A stretch of 64,000 nucleotides of DNA, from positions 1 through 64,000 of the forward strand of contig MU839254.1 in assembly GCA_030685235.1 (NCBI GenBank). Reading direction: 5' to 3'. Numbering within the stretch: the first letter of the stretch is position 1; every line of letters begins with the position of its first letter. The notes beneath the pieces were generated by a model. That model was not told the DNA's origin. It searched no databases and was given only the letters and a program-made list of their open reading frames with translations. Origin of the DNA: Copromyces sp. CBS 386.78. Its lineage: Eukaryota > Ascomycota > Sordariomycetes > Sordariales > Sordariaceae. A program made the translations under genes and the position numbers. Shown piece by piece: positions 20,446 to 34,320 of the stretch.

Positions 20446-23400
20446 TTTTGCTAGTAAATGAAAGTCGCTCATCTAGAGCCAATAATTTTTTTTAGTAATA
20501 TATCCATTTTTTTTAGTCGCATGCAAAATCGCTAATACGACTAATATATACACCAACACGTAAAATTATCATTATTTACTAACGCATTAATCTAATGACT
20601 TACACTAGAAATTATACATATAAGAAATTATATATCCCTTATTACTATAGCAGTTTAACCTCCTTATAATTAGAATCCCTATATCTATCTACATCGTTAC
20701 TATCCTCCTCCTCCTCCTCCTCTTCCTCCCCCTTATTGTCGTCGTCGTTGTCGTTGTAAATAGTTTTATCATTATACTCCTTATACTCCTTATCTTCTTA
20801 GTTCATCTATACCCATCGTTTATTATTGGAGTACTACTAATTTAAGTCTTATTATATATTTACCGGCTTATTATTTAGCACAACTTTAACTTCCTCCTCT
20901 TTTACTAAAAGGATATTACCTTTACTAATTAATTAAATAGTAATAGTATCGTCTATAACCTTCTTACATATTTTATTGAATACCTATAGAGTATATAGTT
21001 TAAGAGGATTACTAAATAATTACTAGTATAAGGGTAAGGTAACGTCGTATACCGTACGGGTATAATCAGATTTCAACTTCTTCATTTTATTATTTATAGC
21101 CTTCTATTTCTTAATTTAATAGTAATTCTAGCGGCTAACTTTCTCCTTACAATATTTACTAACTAGCTAATTAAAATTAGTAAGCTATATAATATATAAT
21201 TTAATATACTCTTAAATCTCCTTCCTAAGGGTTTTAAATATATATAATTATAATTATTCGCTAATTAATTATACCTTTTATATAATAATAAAACCGTTAA
21301 TCTATCTTTTTAATATATTTTATTCTTATTAGAATTTACGATTATAAATACGCTCTTCCTCTTTTTTATTAAAAGTTATACGCTAATATTCATTAATTAT
21401 AGTATATAACCAACCGTCTCTAATAATAATTATACCGCTATACTATAGTAAATAGTTAGTATTATATAAATTATATAATATTTCTTTAATAGCTTTATCC
21501 TTCTATTTATATTTAAATTCCATTTCCTTTACTACTAATAAATTAAGTACGGCAATAATTTTATTTCGCTTGCTTAATACGCATTCAATTATTGGTAATA
21601 GAGTGAAATTACCTTTAATTGTAAATGAAAACCGTTAATTAATATACTTAATATACTCTTTAATAGTAAGGAAATTAAATATTAATATAATTATATTGCT
21701 CTAATTTATATTAAACCTCTTTACTTGCTTAGGAATAAATAGCTCCCCTATAGTAGGAAATTTACGTATTAAAATGGTTAGTAATAAGGGATTATTTAAT
21801 AGGGGATTATTTAATAGTACTAGAATCCTTAGTATACGAAGGGTAGGGCTATTATTTAAATTTAAATCAATTTCTCCCTACTTAGTAAAACGGGTAATAT
21901 ACCCTCGTTTCTATATAATAAACTCTTTATTAATTAAAGAAATTAACGGATTACGAAAGTTTAAAATAATAAATTAGGGGTTAAATAGGCTTAGACCGGT
22001 TCGCTTCCAAGCAGACCTAATATTCTTAACCTTTATTACCTTCTTACGGATTTTTTTTAAACTGTTAAAGAAATTTAGTTTATTATAATTAACGTTATTA
22101 AAGGTAAGCTTCTTACGTATATCCACTTAATAAAAGTACTTATAGATTTAAAACACCCTAACGTCGAAAGGTTGAAGGAAATATATTAAATAAGGGGGTA
22201 ACAGAAATAGTATAATATAATTTCGTCTATACTATTCGTAAAATTCGATAGTACAATAACTACTATAATTATCCAATACTAAAACTCGCCTCTCTATTTT
22301 ATTAATAGGACGAGAATACTCCTCCCAATATTTAAACCAATTTAACGCATACTAGTCGTCTATATAACTTCGTAGAAAGGTAGCGATAACTATCCTATTT
22401 TCAAAGGAGTTATTTACATACTTATATATAATATTAATACTAGGAAATAAAACGAAGCGGGGTATAGTTCGACTAAATATAAAAACAGCTTCGAAAATAA
22501 TAATAAGAATCCTCTAATTAGGATTTACAAACTAAAGTTCTATTATTTTAATATAAATCTATACTAAATAGGCTTTATTTAAAATACCAACCCTAAAACC
22601 AGATTCATTACTATTCTATATATTATTTTATTTAACGTTATACTTAATAATAATATTATTAAATAGGTAAAACACTTCCTCGATATCAGCACGAATCTAT
22701 AAAGCCTTTCGAACCCATGCTATAAATTTAGTACGTATACTATAAAAGTCCCCTCTTTCTAAATACCGTCGTACCTATTTAAATAACGCTCGAGGTATAA
22801 GGGTATTATTATTACTATTATTACAATTTAGTTGTATAAGAGTAATTATAATTAAAATTAACTGCTAAAAGGTTATCTCGATCCTTATAAAATATAGTTA
22901 ACTATATAACTAAAGAGGCCAAACTTCTAATACTAACCGACGGATATTTATATATTAATTTAAACATATATAGTAAAATCCTTATTTCTAATTAATAAAG
23001 TATTATTCCCTCTATTTTATTCTCTTAATTATACCCCTTTACAATAATTAATAATACATTTATATAATATTCGAAATACTTTCGTTATATCTACTATAGT
23101 CTTATATCTTCCTTATTTAAATATATAAAAGGTAATTACAACTTTACCCTCTATAGGGAGCGCGTCCTAAGCGTTATTTATAATATTTTTAATATTAAAA
23201 AGCAATTTATTAAAGTATAAATTAGTATTTTACGTATTGTTGGCGGGTTTACGAAGTTAGGAAAATATAGCAAAAATAATAAAAATATTATAATAATATT
23301 ATATTAGAGCGAAAGAAAGATAGTAAAATCGAATAATTAAAGGGTATTATAATTAATTAAAATTAATTGAACTATATTAGGAGGCTCTACAAATTATACG

Positions 23401-23589
23401 TACGTAAAAATAAGTATAATTATTGATAATATTAATTAATAGCAGATTCGAAATGCAATAAGGAGATTCGAAAGTGCAAATAGCGGTTACGGTTAGAGTG
23501 TCGGGCAGTACGAAGAATTTTTAGGCTACATACAATTAAAAAAATATATAGTCCAACGGATATACCTTAATTTACTATTAAATTTGCGG

Positions 23590-23701
23590 GTAGGGAAAGT
23601 ACCGTATTTTTCCAGTACGAATCAATGGGTATGTACGATTCAATAGGCCTGACTAGTAGCGAAGCCGCTAGTTAGAGGGTCGGTTTTAAAGACCTGACGA
23701 G
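23590..23701 (-). repeat. right terminal inverted repeat of the pogo-type element
   Basis: Inverted partner of 20332-20445. Confidence 0.8.
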
Positions 23702-23715
23702 TATCGGGAGTAGGC

Positions 23716-24958
23716 AGCTCACCTTATACATAGGTCTGACCTCGGATCACATACGGAGCGCCAAGATCCCAAAAAGGGTGCTGCCCCACACTGTAAAAAA
23801 GACTTAGCCGAAGTCGGATACCTTAACAATTAATTTTCATTATTTTATATTATAAAATTTTTTCTCTAGAGTTATTTTTAATTTATACTAGGTCTATATT
23901 ACATAATTCCCTTAAATATATTACAAATATATTTACAAACTATTAAATTATAATTTTATATTATAAAATTTTATCTAGAATTATATTTAGTTTATATTAG
24001 AAGTCTATATTATATAATAGTTTCAAATCTATTTCCAATAAGTTTAGAAATAAATAAATTATTATTTTATATTATAAAATCTTCTTGAAGGTTATATTAT
24101 ATAATAGTTTCAAATCTATTGCAAATATATTTGGAAATAATTAAAATATTATTTTAAATTATAAAATTTTCTTTAAGTTATTTTTAGTTCATACTAGCAG
24201 TTTATATTATATAATAATTTTAAATCTATTGCAAATGGGTTTGAAAATCATTAAATTATTATTTTAAATTATAAAATTTTCTTTAAATTATTTTTAGTTT
24301 ATACTAGCACTTTATAGTATATTATATTTTCGAATCTATTATAAACCTATTTTTATTTTATTTGTAATATATTTAAAATAATTTACTAAAATCTATTTAA
24401 AGGAAAAATATATTCTATACAAAATAAATATAATATTTATTTAGTAAATAATTTGTAAAAATTATAAATAGATTTAAACATATTAGAAATCCATTACAAA
24501 TGTATTTAATTATATAAACTCTAAAATCTAATTGAAATAAATTTAATATTTAAATTCTAAGAAATTAAATAAGTAGACGAATAAGTATAATAAAAACAAT
24601 AATATTAAATAGATTATAAATATATTAGAAATAGATTTAAAATTCATTATAAATTGAAAGTAAAGTTAATTCAAATGAATTATTATATTATATAATTTAG
24701 AAAATAATTATATTAAATGGATTATAAATATATTGGAAATAGATTTGAGATCTTTTTACAAAATTTAAATTAAACTTAATTAAGAAATAAGTATTATATT
24801 AGTTAATTTAATTATTGGTAAGCGAGTATGGTATAAATTCTTTTTTTACATACGTTGAAGGCCTCCGATTAAGGTCCGAGGTCTGTCTTGGCATCCCTTT
24901 TGGGCATTCTTGGCGCTCCGTATGTAATCCGAGGTCAGACCTATGTGTGAGGTGAGCT
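23716..24958. mobile_element. non-coding TIR element with internal 110-bp satellite
   Basis: Ends: AGCTCACCTTATACATAGGT at left and, in reverse complement at right, AGCTCACCTCACACATAGGT. Both continue TCTGACCTCGGATYACATAC and GGAGCGCCAAGA, so the TIR is about 70 bp. The interior is extremely AT-rich with no coding capacity. It starts only 14 bp beyond the pogo-type element. No clear target duplication. Confidence 0.75.
23847..24380. repeat. tandem AT-rich satellite, unit about 110 bp
   Basis: The core TATATTATAAAATTTT (or TAAATTATAAAATTTT) begins at 23847, 23957, 24068, 24155 and 24265. Spacing is 110, 111, 87 and 110 bp. The spacer carries TTTAGTTTATACTAG and AAATCTATT blocks. At least five units, the fourth preceded by a 23-bp deletion. 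Confidence 0.75.
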
Positions 24959-25352
24959 AGTAACTCACGCTATCGGGTTTCATTGTTGGTGACCTTCCAG
25001 AACCGTGATAAACCGTATTTGGCCGCTCCCATCATGTCAATCGAAGGGCGTACTTGAGTCACTTCGTCTTACAACGGGGTCGAGTGCCGTTCATAAAGGA
25101 TGAGGTGGTGCAATGCACGATATCGGAGAATCTGCCGATTGAGTGCCGGAAAATGACGGAATGCAGCGGGTGTAACGCACGCGGTTGGAAACGGGATCAG
25201 CCAAACATTGATTGACTTTGTGACTCAGCTATGTTGACATGGTGATGATGTTGGACATGCAAAGTTTTGGTGTTTCTGGAAATCTGGTGTTCTGGAAACT
25301 TTCGCTTTGTTCTTGGAGATGTTTGCGACAAGGAACCCCCAGCACAGTGCAA
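24959..25352. other. non-repetitive island of normal composition
   Basis: About 390 bp of normal G/C content between the TIR element and the second copy of the dispersed repeat. No open frame or recognised site. It marks original genomic DNA between insertions. Confidence 0.4.
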
Positions 25353-25531
25353 GTTACAGGGGACTCGGTGCCTAACTAAGCACTACCTACAATAATACAA
25401 CGTTATACCAAGCCGCCAGTATTAAATGAAAGTTACCTCGGTACTACAATCCGCTGTAACGTACTTATAATAAAATATCACCACTCCCTTTATAAATACC
25501 ACCAAAATATACTCCTATAGCCTCTTAACTA
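25353..25531 (+). repeat. about 180-bp dispersed repeat, copy B (inverted relative to copy A)
   Basis: Reverse-complement match to 15162-15341 with many transition differences, as expected if both copies were paired in RIP. Confidence 0.8.
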
Positions 25532-25758
25532 CCGTAGCGGGAAAACCTGCCAGTTAATAGGCCTTCTAAGTCTTAATAAGGTATAGAAGTATTGTTGAAG
25601 TAATAAGCCATATTGATTTAATAAGGTATGTTGGATCTCTAGGGTTTGTTAGCTAAGGGAAGAAGTTGATTGGTTAATTGGGTTTTATTTTATGTACGTT
25701 GTAAACGGTCGTTGAAAGTCTTAATTGTAGTATATAGTTTAAGCGATCTATCGTAGAG

Positions 25759-25811
25759 TATATAGGCCTTTTTACGATAATTATTATAATTATTATAAAA
25801 AGGCCTATATA
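25759..25811. repeat. perfect-arm hairpin
   Basis: TATATAGGCCTTTTT and its inverse AAAAAGGCCTATATA flank an AT-only loop of about 23 nt. Position at the edge of the RIP-mutated block suggests an element end, but no partner was found. Confidence 0.6.
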
Positions 25812-26829
25812 TTCTATTTTACAATAAATCCCGTCGTTAAAATATACGTTATAATTAAAACTTTTAACAATTACGTAAAATATTAAAATTAGGGTAAGTT
25901 TTATTTAGGGGCAAAATAAATAAATATGTATAACTTTGGAATATTACGAAATACTTTAATATAGAATAGTATAATATAATATATTAATTTGTATATAAAT
26001 AATTATAATAGACGATCCGTTTTTTTTTAAAAATTTTTTTATTTTTCTATAATTAAGGTATAGGGTTAATAGTCGGGAGTATCCCGTCTATCGCTAGGCC
26101 TTACATCGTTATAATAAAATATTATTAGTTTTAAAATATTCTTTCTTTGGGTTATAGTATAGTTAATAATAATATTCCAATATAATTATTATTATTCTTG
26201 ATTTTTTTTTTAAATATATTCGGATATAATTAATAAATTAGTAATATATCGCTTATAGGTTATATTACAGTTATTATTACTAGTAGTAATTAGTACGGAA
26301 GTAAGTAAGCTATTTAATAATAAACTTAGATAGATTGTTATTAATTAAGGAATTATCCGTATTATAAATATATTCGCGAAATTAATATTTAAATTCGGGG
26401 ATTTTACTACATTTACAATTGCGACAATTACTTTTATATATTAAACTAATATTAGAACCGGTACTAATACTACTATTAATATTATTGAAAGTAGGCGTAT
26501 TAATTATATTAGTAGATATAGAATTAAAACGGGTTTGGGACCGTATAAATATATAATTAGAATTAGTTAGGGTAGTAGCCGTAGTACGAAATATTAAATA
26601 TATCGATATAATACGGCCGAAGGGGGTTGATACCGAAGTTGAGCGGGCTATTAATACGATTATTACAATTACGAATAAAGGCTTTTTACGAAGGGTTTAC
26701 TTTATCGATATAGAAGTCGAAGTATTAATAATTCCTATTATTATTATAATTAACGGTAAAACGGGGGTAGTAAGTTAGATAGGAGGTGAGGCGGGTAGTA
26801 GGCTTAATAGAAAAAATTATTCTCTAGCC

Positions 26830-27660
26830 TTTATAGCTTCCTCTTATTACTTTTTAAGGCGGTCGGCCTCCTCCTCCTCCTTCTACTTAAAACGGGCAAC
26901 CTCCTCCTCCTTCTACTTGAGACGGGTAGCTTCTTCCTCCTTTTACTTAAAACGGGCAGCTTTGGCAACTTCCTCTTATTATTTTTGGAAACGGGTAGCC
27001 TCCTCCTCCTTCTACTTAAGACGGGCAGTTTTAGTAGCCTCCTTTTATTATTTCTAGAGACGGGCAGCCTCCTCCTCCTTCTATTTAAAACGGGCAACTT
27101 TAGTAGCCTCCTTTTATTATTTCTAGAGACGGGCAGCCTCCTCTTCCTTCTACTTAAGACAGGCAGTTTTAATAGCCTCCTTTTATTATTTCTAAAGATA
27201 AGTAACCTCCTCCTCCTTCTACTTAAAACGGGTAGCTTTAGTAGCCTCCTCTTATTATTTCTAGAGACGGGCAGCTTCAACAGCTTCCTCTTATTATTTC
27301 TAAAGACGGGCAACTTCCTCCTCCTTCTACTTCTTTAAGCGGGCAACTTCAGCAATTTCCTCTTATTACTTCTTCAAGCGGGTAGTTTCAGCAGCCTCCT
27401 CTTATTGTTTTTTGAGGCGGGCAGCTTTAGTAGCCTCCTCTTATTGCTTTTTAAGGCGGGCGGCATCCTCTTCCTCCTTTTATTTCTTAAAACGGGTAGC
27501 TTTAATAGCTTCTTCTTATTACCTCTTGAAAATAGTTTTCTTATAAGCTTCCGTTTGCATTTTAATAATAGTTTAATACTAAGCTTCCTTCTTTGCGTCC
27601 TCTTTCTACTTCTTAATATAAATAGTATCCTTTTCATTAATAAGAATATTATCTTCTAAT
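26830..27660 (-). repeat. tandem coding repeats for a Glu/Ala/Lys/Arg coiled coil (RIP-mutated)
   Basis: On the plus strand CCTCCTCCTCCTTCTACTT, RAACGGGCAGC and TTTTATTATTTCTAGAGACG recur about every 80-110 bp. Reverse-complemented they encode units like KQKEEEAARL and RNNKR/QKQEEAAK, with TAG/TAA where CAG/CAA is expected. The pattern fits a long E/A/R/K helix that was expanded by tandem duplication and later riddled by C-to-T changes. Confidence 0.7.
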
Positions 27661-30381
27661 TTATTAAATACGTAGGTATTAAATACGTTAGTACGAGCAG
27701 CTACCTCTTTTAATTCCCTACGATATTGGGCCCTTAAAGCCTCTTCGCGTACCTTTTTTTAGCGAGTAATTTCAATATACCAATTAACCTTATCTATATC
27801 GATATCGGGATTAGATTCGTCCTTAGTATTTATATCGACGACAATTTCGGGAATAGTAGGATTAATTTTATTTAATTCGTTTAATTCTTTTATTTCTATA
27901 TCGTTACTATTTTAAAGGTTAAAAACTTCTACTTTACTAATAATATTTTCTATAATAACTTCTTCTATATTAATAGTTTTTACTTTATTAAAGTTGTTAA
28001 CCTCTTTAAATATATTATTTACTAGCTTCTATAAATCTTCGAATACTAAATACTATATATACAACGATATATCGAAATATAACCCTTTAAAATTATATAA
28101 CTTTTTAAAATTATTCTAATTGTTAAAAAGCCTTCTACCAATATTAATTAATAGTTAATCCCTAAGTTCGTTTATTAACGAATAAGTATAATTATTATAA
28201 TCGTTTTTCGGTAGTTTAATAGGGGTAAATAATTAAAATTAGCCGGCCAATTATCGTATATAATAAATAATTTTATAAATACTATTAACGAACTTTTAAT
28301 AATTATAAATATTTAGCTAATTATCTTTAAACTAATTATTAAATTCTATCCACTATTCGTTTAATAATACTATTATTATATTATTTATTTATATATAGAA
28401 ATACCCTAAATCCCGCCGCGACTATACTTTATAATCGAATAATTCGGTAATTTCGAACTCTAATTTATTAATTCCCTAAAATCCTTTTCGGTTAAAAAAG
28501 GTTGAGTAGGAAGTTTAATATATAGAGGAAGGGGAATTTCCGAAACCCTTTTTTTAATTATCGATTTTAACTTAATAAATTATTACTTTAATTGAAGGAT
28601 AGGGGGAAGCGGTATAAATATCTCTTTAATATTTGTTTTTACGATATTAAAATTATAATATAAATTATATAATATATCTTCGAATAAACTAATACGATTT
28701 TAAAGCTTAAATATATATTTGGCCAATATAATCTTCTATTCTTCTTTCGTCTAACTAAGGTTGAAAGGGATTTTAGCAAATAATATAACGAATTTTTTAG
28801 TTTACTAGTTAATTAAATTAAATTACTTATACAATTTATTATTAATAGGATTCGGTAATACTAATATATATTAAATTTCGGCTATTTTTAATATTTTACT
28901 AACATTATTAATTAAGGACGGTAATTTCCTCTTTAACGTTAAGCCAGAAATAAATTCTTCGGCGGATATTAGGCTAGAAGTAATAAATAAATTATTATCG
29001 CTTCTTTCGACGCAGTTTCAGTTAGTATACTCCTTATTAGCACGCTCCTTATCGGTACGCTCCTTATTAAATATTAACAAATAATTATTATTACTATTAG
29101 AAAGCGACGGAGGCGGGGAATTTATAGTATTATATTTTGCCTAATATTCGGTCGGGTTAAAGGGGATAGCGATACCCTATATAAGAGCCGGCTTATTCTA
29201 AATAAATAAGCCGAATTTAATATCCTTTAAGTATATATAAATAGTAAATTTATTATATTTATTATTATATCGCTTACAGGCAATTTCGTTAATTAATTAA
29301 CTATTATTATTATAAATTTAGTATAATCGATAGCCTTTCTTATTTACCGCTATACGTTCCTCTATATAGACTTTAATTATTTCGCGTAGTATAATAATAT
29401 AGATAAATTTAAAATAGAATAAGCAAAGCTTTTTATTCTTTTTTTCGACGACGAAATTTTTTTTTTAATTTAAAATAGGAACGACGTATTCGAAGAAAGT
29501 ATTATATAACGTCCCGTTAAATTTACTATAAATCTATTTCTTTATATATTCAATATTAACTTCCGAAAATTTAAAGGCGTCTTTATCGACTTCACTATCT
29601 TCTTTCAAGACTTTTAATAAAATATATTACTTATAAAAGCGGAAATTTATCGGGTAATCTCTAACCTAAACTATAATAAATTTAATTATCTTATTATATA
29701 AGAATTTATACTTATAGTACCTAAATTATTCGTTAATATATTTATATATTTCGAAGAAGGTAAATATAAGAATATCGACGTTTAAATAGAAATTATAAAC
29801 TATAAACGGCGATAAATTATTATAGTAGTATATATATAATACTTTACACTATATAATATCGATTACATTCTTTATTTAGTCCTATTCCTCGTCGCTTAAC
29901 TTATTAAGGTCTAACTTCTAATTATAATTAAACTAATAAAAGTTATTAATTATTTTAATAATATTTATACGGTTAAGTAGCAAGAATTAGGAGGGGTAAA
30001 TCTAATTTATAATCTTAATTAATTATATTAGTAAATTGTACCTCTAAAAGTAAATATATAAAATATATTTTACTTCGCTTTTACCTTCTCCTTCTTACTT
30101 TTTATAACGGATCCTCCCTTACTAGTAGTATAACGGGCGGGCGGAAGTAGGGGATTCTAAGGTATTACTGATTAAAATTCGTATAGTCTTAACGTAGACG
30201 CCGCTAAGGATGCTTCTATTTACCGCTATAATTATACTTATTATATAAGAGGGTATATATTGAATTCTCGAACCTATGGGGAAAAAAACGTTATATTAGC
30301 ATATTTAATAAATATTTATATACTATAAATATTTTAAAACTTATATTACAACGACGAAATTTATATTTTCTACTAGTAATG

Positions 30382-30604
30382 TATCATAGGGCTAGATCAC
30401 ATGCCCTATACCTTGCGTGCCATTAGCCAATGCGCTGTCATACACAACCATATACAGCCATTGCTATGGCACTAGGTCCAGCCTTGGTATGGAGGCTTAA
30501 CGAACCCTATATTATGCCTTGGCTAGCGTATACTTCTTCCTTACTCTCTTCGTACAATAACGTATATTATACTTTAAACCCAACGGTGCCCTTGCTCCGT
30601 AATA
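30382..30604 (+). repeat. left LTR of the gypsy element
   Basis: Same length as the right LTR and collinear with it (TAGGGCTAGATCAYATGCCC, CCCAACGGTGCCCTTG). Ends TA...TA now, probably TG...CA before mutation. Confidence 0.85.
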
Positions 30605-30636
30605 ATTTATTGTACTTCTAATTGCGCTGCGCGCGT

Positions 30637-30667
30637 ATAAGTAAGAATAAGAATAAGAATAAGAAAA
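30637..30667. repeat. short (AAGAAT)n microsatellite
   Basis: Four to five units of AAGAAT just inside the left LTR of the gypsy element. Confidence 0.7.
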
Positions 30668-33280
30668 TATTAAGTAGTAGTTTGCTAGCAATTAAGATTA
30701 ATTAAACCCGATATCCCGCCTTTATAGGACTAAGGAAAACCCTAAAATAAATTTCGGCAATTATTGTAATTAACGCCCAAATTCTATTTCGTCGATAATA
30801 CCTAATTAGTATAGTCATTTCGAATACTTTAAGAACGATAACGATAACGAGTTAATTATTATTAACGAGTATACTAATACCGAAACTGAATTTCTAGCTA
30901 TTAACGTTTATTCTCCTAGTTTCCTAAGTGAAGTAATTAATATTAATACCCAAATAGAAGCTTTTAATTATTATATAGCTGACGATTACTCTATCTTTAC
31001 TGGACAAGGTTTGTAGGGCCTCCTCCTAAGCTATACCGGCCTTGAATATTACGAACCGGGCTAATTACCTAAAGGAACGAATATTCTACCCCCCTTTCAA
31101 TTAAATGAGACTATTACTAATAATATTCTAATAATCTTTGCCCTACGTATATACAATTTAAACTATAACTGTAAGTTATTTTAAGCCTACTTTTATAATA
31201 GACTTTAAACTAATAATTATATTTATAAATACTTTATTATCTATTATTAATAAACCGAAAATATAGTATAACTCTTAACTTTCACTATAATTATTAATGT
31301 AATTTCCGAAACTTTCAATAGCGTTAAGCGCGATTACTATTAAGAAAAGCTAAGGAAGAAAGCCGATGAAAACGTTTATATCTAAGCCTAAAGAGCATTC
31401 TAGAATAATATTATCTACTAAAAAAACGAAGCTAAGGGATAATTTACCGAATTTAAAAAAATAAAAGTAACCTTTAATGAAAATAATATTTTAACGGTTT
31501 AAATCTATTCTTTATAAAGTAGGATAGCTTACCTAAATACGGAAAATAAGAACCTTAGAACGGAAAACGATACCCTTAAAATAATATTTAAGACTAATCC
31601 TAATACCGACTTTAACGGCGTAGCCGCGGCCCCTAATTATGGATTACGTTGCTGTATATTTATTAACTTTAATGTATTTAATACTAAAGAATAATTAGTT
31701 AAAGACTGTAATACTGCGTATACGACTTAGCGTACGAAGATCCGTCTTTATTAGGCCTACGATAAATAATATTTTCCTACAGAGCGCGATAAATTTATAT
31801 ATATCTTCGTCTACTTAAGTAAATTCCTAATATCTATTATTAAACTAGATATATAGTTAATCTTTAATAATAAGTATTAAAATACTTAGAAGTAGAAAAC
31901 GGCCGAAGATTTTATCTAATACTTCGATAGCCGTTATAATACAATAGATATAAAGGTAAAGGCCGACCGAACCCTATAAAAATTCTAAATAATGAACTCC
32001 TTTCAAAATTTCGTAGATAAATTTACCCTCTATACCGACCGCTATAATATAAGTAACGCTATACGCGTATTTATACTTTGCCAAAAGGTTACCGACTAAT
32101 TTAAAAGCTCGGTTACTTATTAATTAGACGTTTTTAATAACGAAGATTTCTAAGGATAGTTTTAACTTTTTAGTAAATTAGTATACTATTATAAAAAAAA
32201 CGCATTCTAAAAAAAACTTTCTAACCTAACCTCTTTGGGAAATAAAAATAGTTTGAATAATAATAATAATAATAGTAAAAATTCCTCTTCTAAAATAATA
32301 TCCTAAAGCGGCGATATTATAAATTTAAATGCCCTAAGCGTTAACTTATGCAAATTAATGCTTACGAACCTCTAGAAGAAACGATAGGATATTAGTAAAT
32401 ATTAAAAATATAATTAATTAGACTATAATTAGAAGAAATGCTAAAACCTTATTAATATCGGCAATAGTAAAGGCGGTATCGAAGGTATTAGGATTAATTA
32501 ATTACCCGTTAATTATAAAATAAAGCCTAGTTAGAATAATTATAGTAATAATAAAAAGGGTAATAATATTATTGCTGCCGATACTACTGACGAAGTTAAA
32601 TTAAAGTTGGGAAAAACCGAACCTTCGTTTTAAATTGCGAACGGAAGCTATTACCCGAAGGGAGTAGGAAGGAATAGGAAAATTTAAAAGCGGAGGGATA
32701 TTTAAATAAGTATAATAAGGATATTTTAAATAGGGAATTATATTGGGATTAAGAAAAAGAATTTCTAGAATTATTATTTATTAATTTAATAATAGTTAGA
32801 TTAGAAAAATCTATCTTCCTTTCAAATTACCTTCTTTATAATAAGTGTAAAATATATTGTTTAACGTTAATCGATAACAGTTATACGGGCAAAAAATTCA
32901 TTAATAAGAACTTTATTGAACGAAATAAAATATTAATAAAGAAATTAGATTGTTTAAAGCCCTTAAAGCTAGCCGACAATAATATTAATATGTATATTAT
33001 AGATTTTATTAAATTTATAATACGGATTGGCGTTTATAACGAGGAAATCGAATTACTTATATTCACCCTATTATTAAAAAACCCGATTATTTTAAGTTTA
33101 CCCTAGCTATAGTAATATAATTTATTAACGGACTAAGAAATAAGCGAACTATAATTCAACCGGAAATATTATAGTACTTGCCTACCCTAAGATACGCCAG
33201 ATTTTTAAATTAAAGCTCTAAAAACTCTAAAGGAAGATATTGTTAAGGCCGTTATAATTACGGAGGAAAAAGCTGTTAAA

Positions 33281-33505
33281 GCGGGCCTAAAAGAGTAAGC
33301 CGTTAAGGCGGGGGAAGAGTAGGAATAAATTGTCGAAGTGGAAGCGTAAGCCGTTAAAGCGGGGGAAGAGTAGGAATAAGCCGTCGAAGCGGAAGCGTAA
33401 GCTGTTAAAGTAGGGGAAGAGCAGGAGTAAACCGTTGAAGCGAGTATAGAAGAATAAGCCGTTAAAGCGGAAGCGGAGGAAAAACCGGCTGCTAAAGCAC
33501 CCTTT
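33281..33505 (+). repeat. 51-bp tandem repeats in the gypsy polyprotein
   Basis: Successive units read AVKAGEEQEQAVEAEAQ (Q restored where TAG/TAA occurs): two full 51-bp copies, then diverged copies. They encode an acidic Ala/Glu/Val/Lys helix between the protease-like and RT parts. The minus-strand 81-codon frame here is its shadow. Confidence 0.7.
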
Positions 33506-34320
33506 TCCCAAATTCGTAAGGCTATTCAACATTGAAAATTAAAATTCAAAGAGAAGATTACTAAGGCTATAGGCCTTCATCCTAGGACCTTCTAGCCGAC
33601 GAACTCCCTAGAGGGAAGCTAAATAATAATAATACCTTATAATCTATGGCCTATACCTAAATTAGAAGCCGCTATTAAACCCGTACTATATAAGATTGTA
33701 AGTAAATAACGAATCCCTATTATTAATTCTATAAAGAGATTATTTATACTTCTCTTCGTAAAGCCGATCGACGTTAATAATATTCTTATTAACGTAAACG
33801 ATATCGTTGAATTTAATGCCGCTAATTTCAACTTTATAATTAAGATAGAGAATTTGGAAGTTATTATTATAATTAAGGGAGAAATTAACGAAGTATTAAG
33901 ACGAATGGAGGTAAAAATCACTTTTAACACTTAGAAATAGAGTAACGGAGAAGATAAATTCCAAATTACGGATTAAATATATAAGGATATCTATACTAGT
34001 AATAGCGTAAAATATAGAAAGCAAATTATAGATTACTTTTTACGCATTTTAAAAGGAGACGCCGGGGAAGTAATAGCCAATATTATAGAGGAACCTGTAA
34101 ATTTATTTAGGATCTCCAACGAAGATGCTAGAATATTCTACGAGAAGGTAGACCGGCCTATAGTTACCGAATAGCAAATTAAAGTAAAAATACCTTATTA
34201 ATATTATAAATACTAGAGGGTAGTAAACCCAGCGGATACCCGCCAACTTCCCTAGTACCGCTTATATAATTATAAAATTAAAGTAATCCCTAATACGGAA
34301 TTATTATATTTAAAGTCTAG

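Larger units (their letters stand above)
20332..23701 (-). mobile_element. RIP-mutated Tc1/mariner-type transposon of the pogo/Fot1 group, 3.37 kb
   Basis: The ends are inverted copies starting CTCGTCAGGTCTTYAAAACC and continuing for at least 85 bp (CCTATTRAATCGTAYATACCC), with differences mainly C/T. TA lies immediately outside both ends (20330-20331 and 23702-23703), the expected target duplication. On the minus strand, despite many stops, 22277-22257 reads LDNYSSY and 22175-22158 reads QPFDV. These match the catalytic LDNHSSH...LQPLDV blocks of pogo/Fot1 DDE transposases (PF03184). An acidic Asp/Glu run near 20755-20700 would be the C-terminal tail. The plus-strand 67-codon frame at 21774 is accidental. 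Inactive. Confidence 0.8.
25532..30376 (-). mobile_element. RIP-mutated remnant with an unrecognised minus-strand ORF containing coiled-coil repeats
   Basis: Heavily AT-shifted, CA/TG-poor DNA. On the minus strand, with stops ignored, one frame stays protein-like from about 29470 to 28900 (for example INEIACKRYNNKYNKF and KDIKFGLFIQNKPALIQG with TAG read as former CAG). A long repeat-rich part follows at 27660-26830. I recognise no transposase motif. It may be the accessory ORF of the CACTA-like element whose transposase lies at 40-43 kb, since only the younger gypsy insertion separates them. That link is an inference. Confidence 0.4.

Noticed and set aside
26985..27338. 117-codon plus-strand Leu/Phe-rich frame
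   Set aside because: It is the antisense of the Glu/Ala/Arg coiled-coil repeats and resembles membrane sequence only by codon complement.
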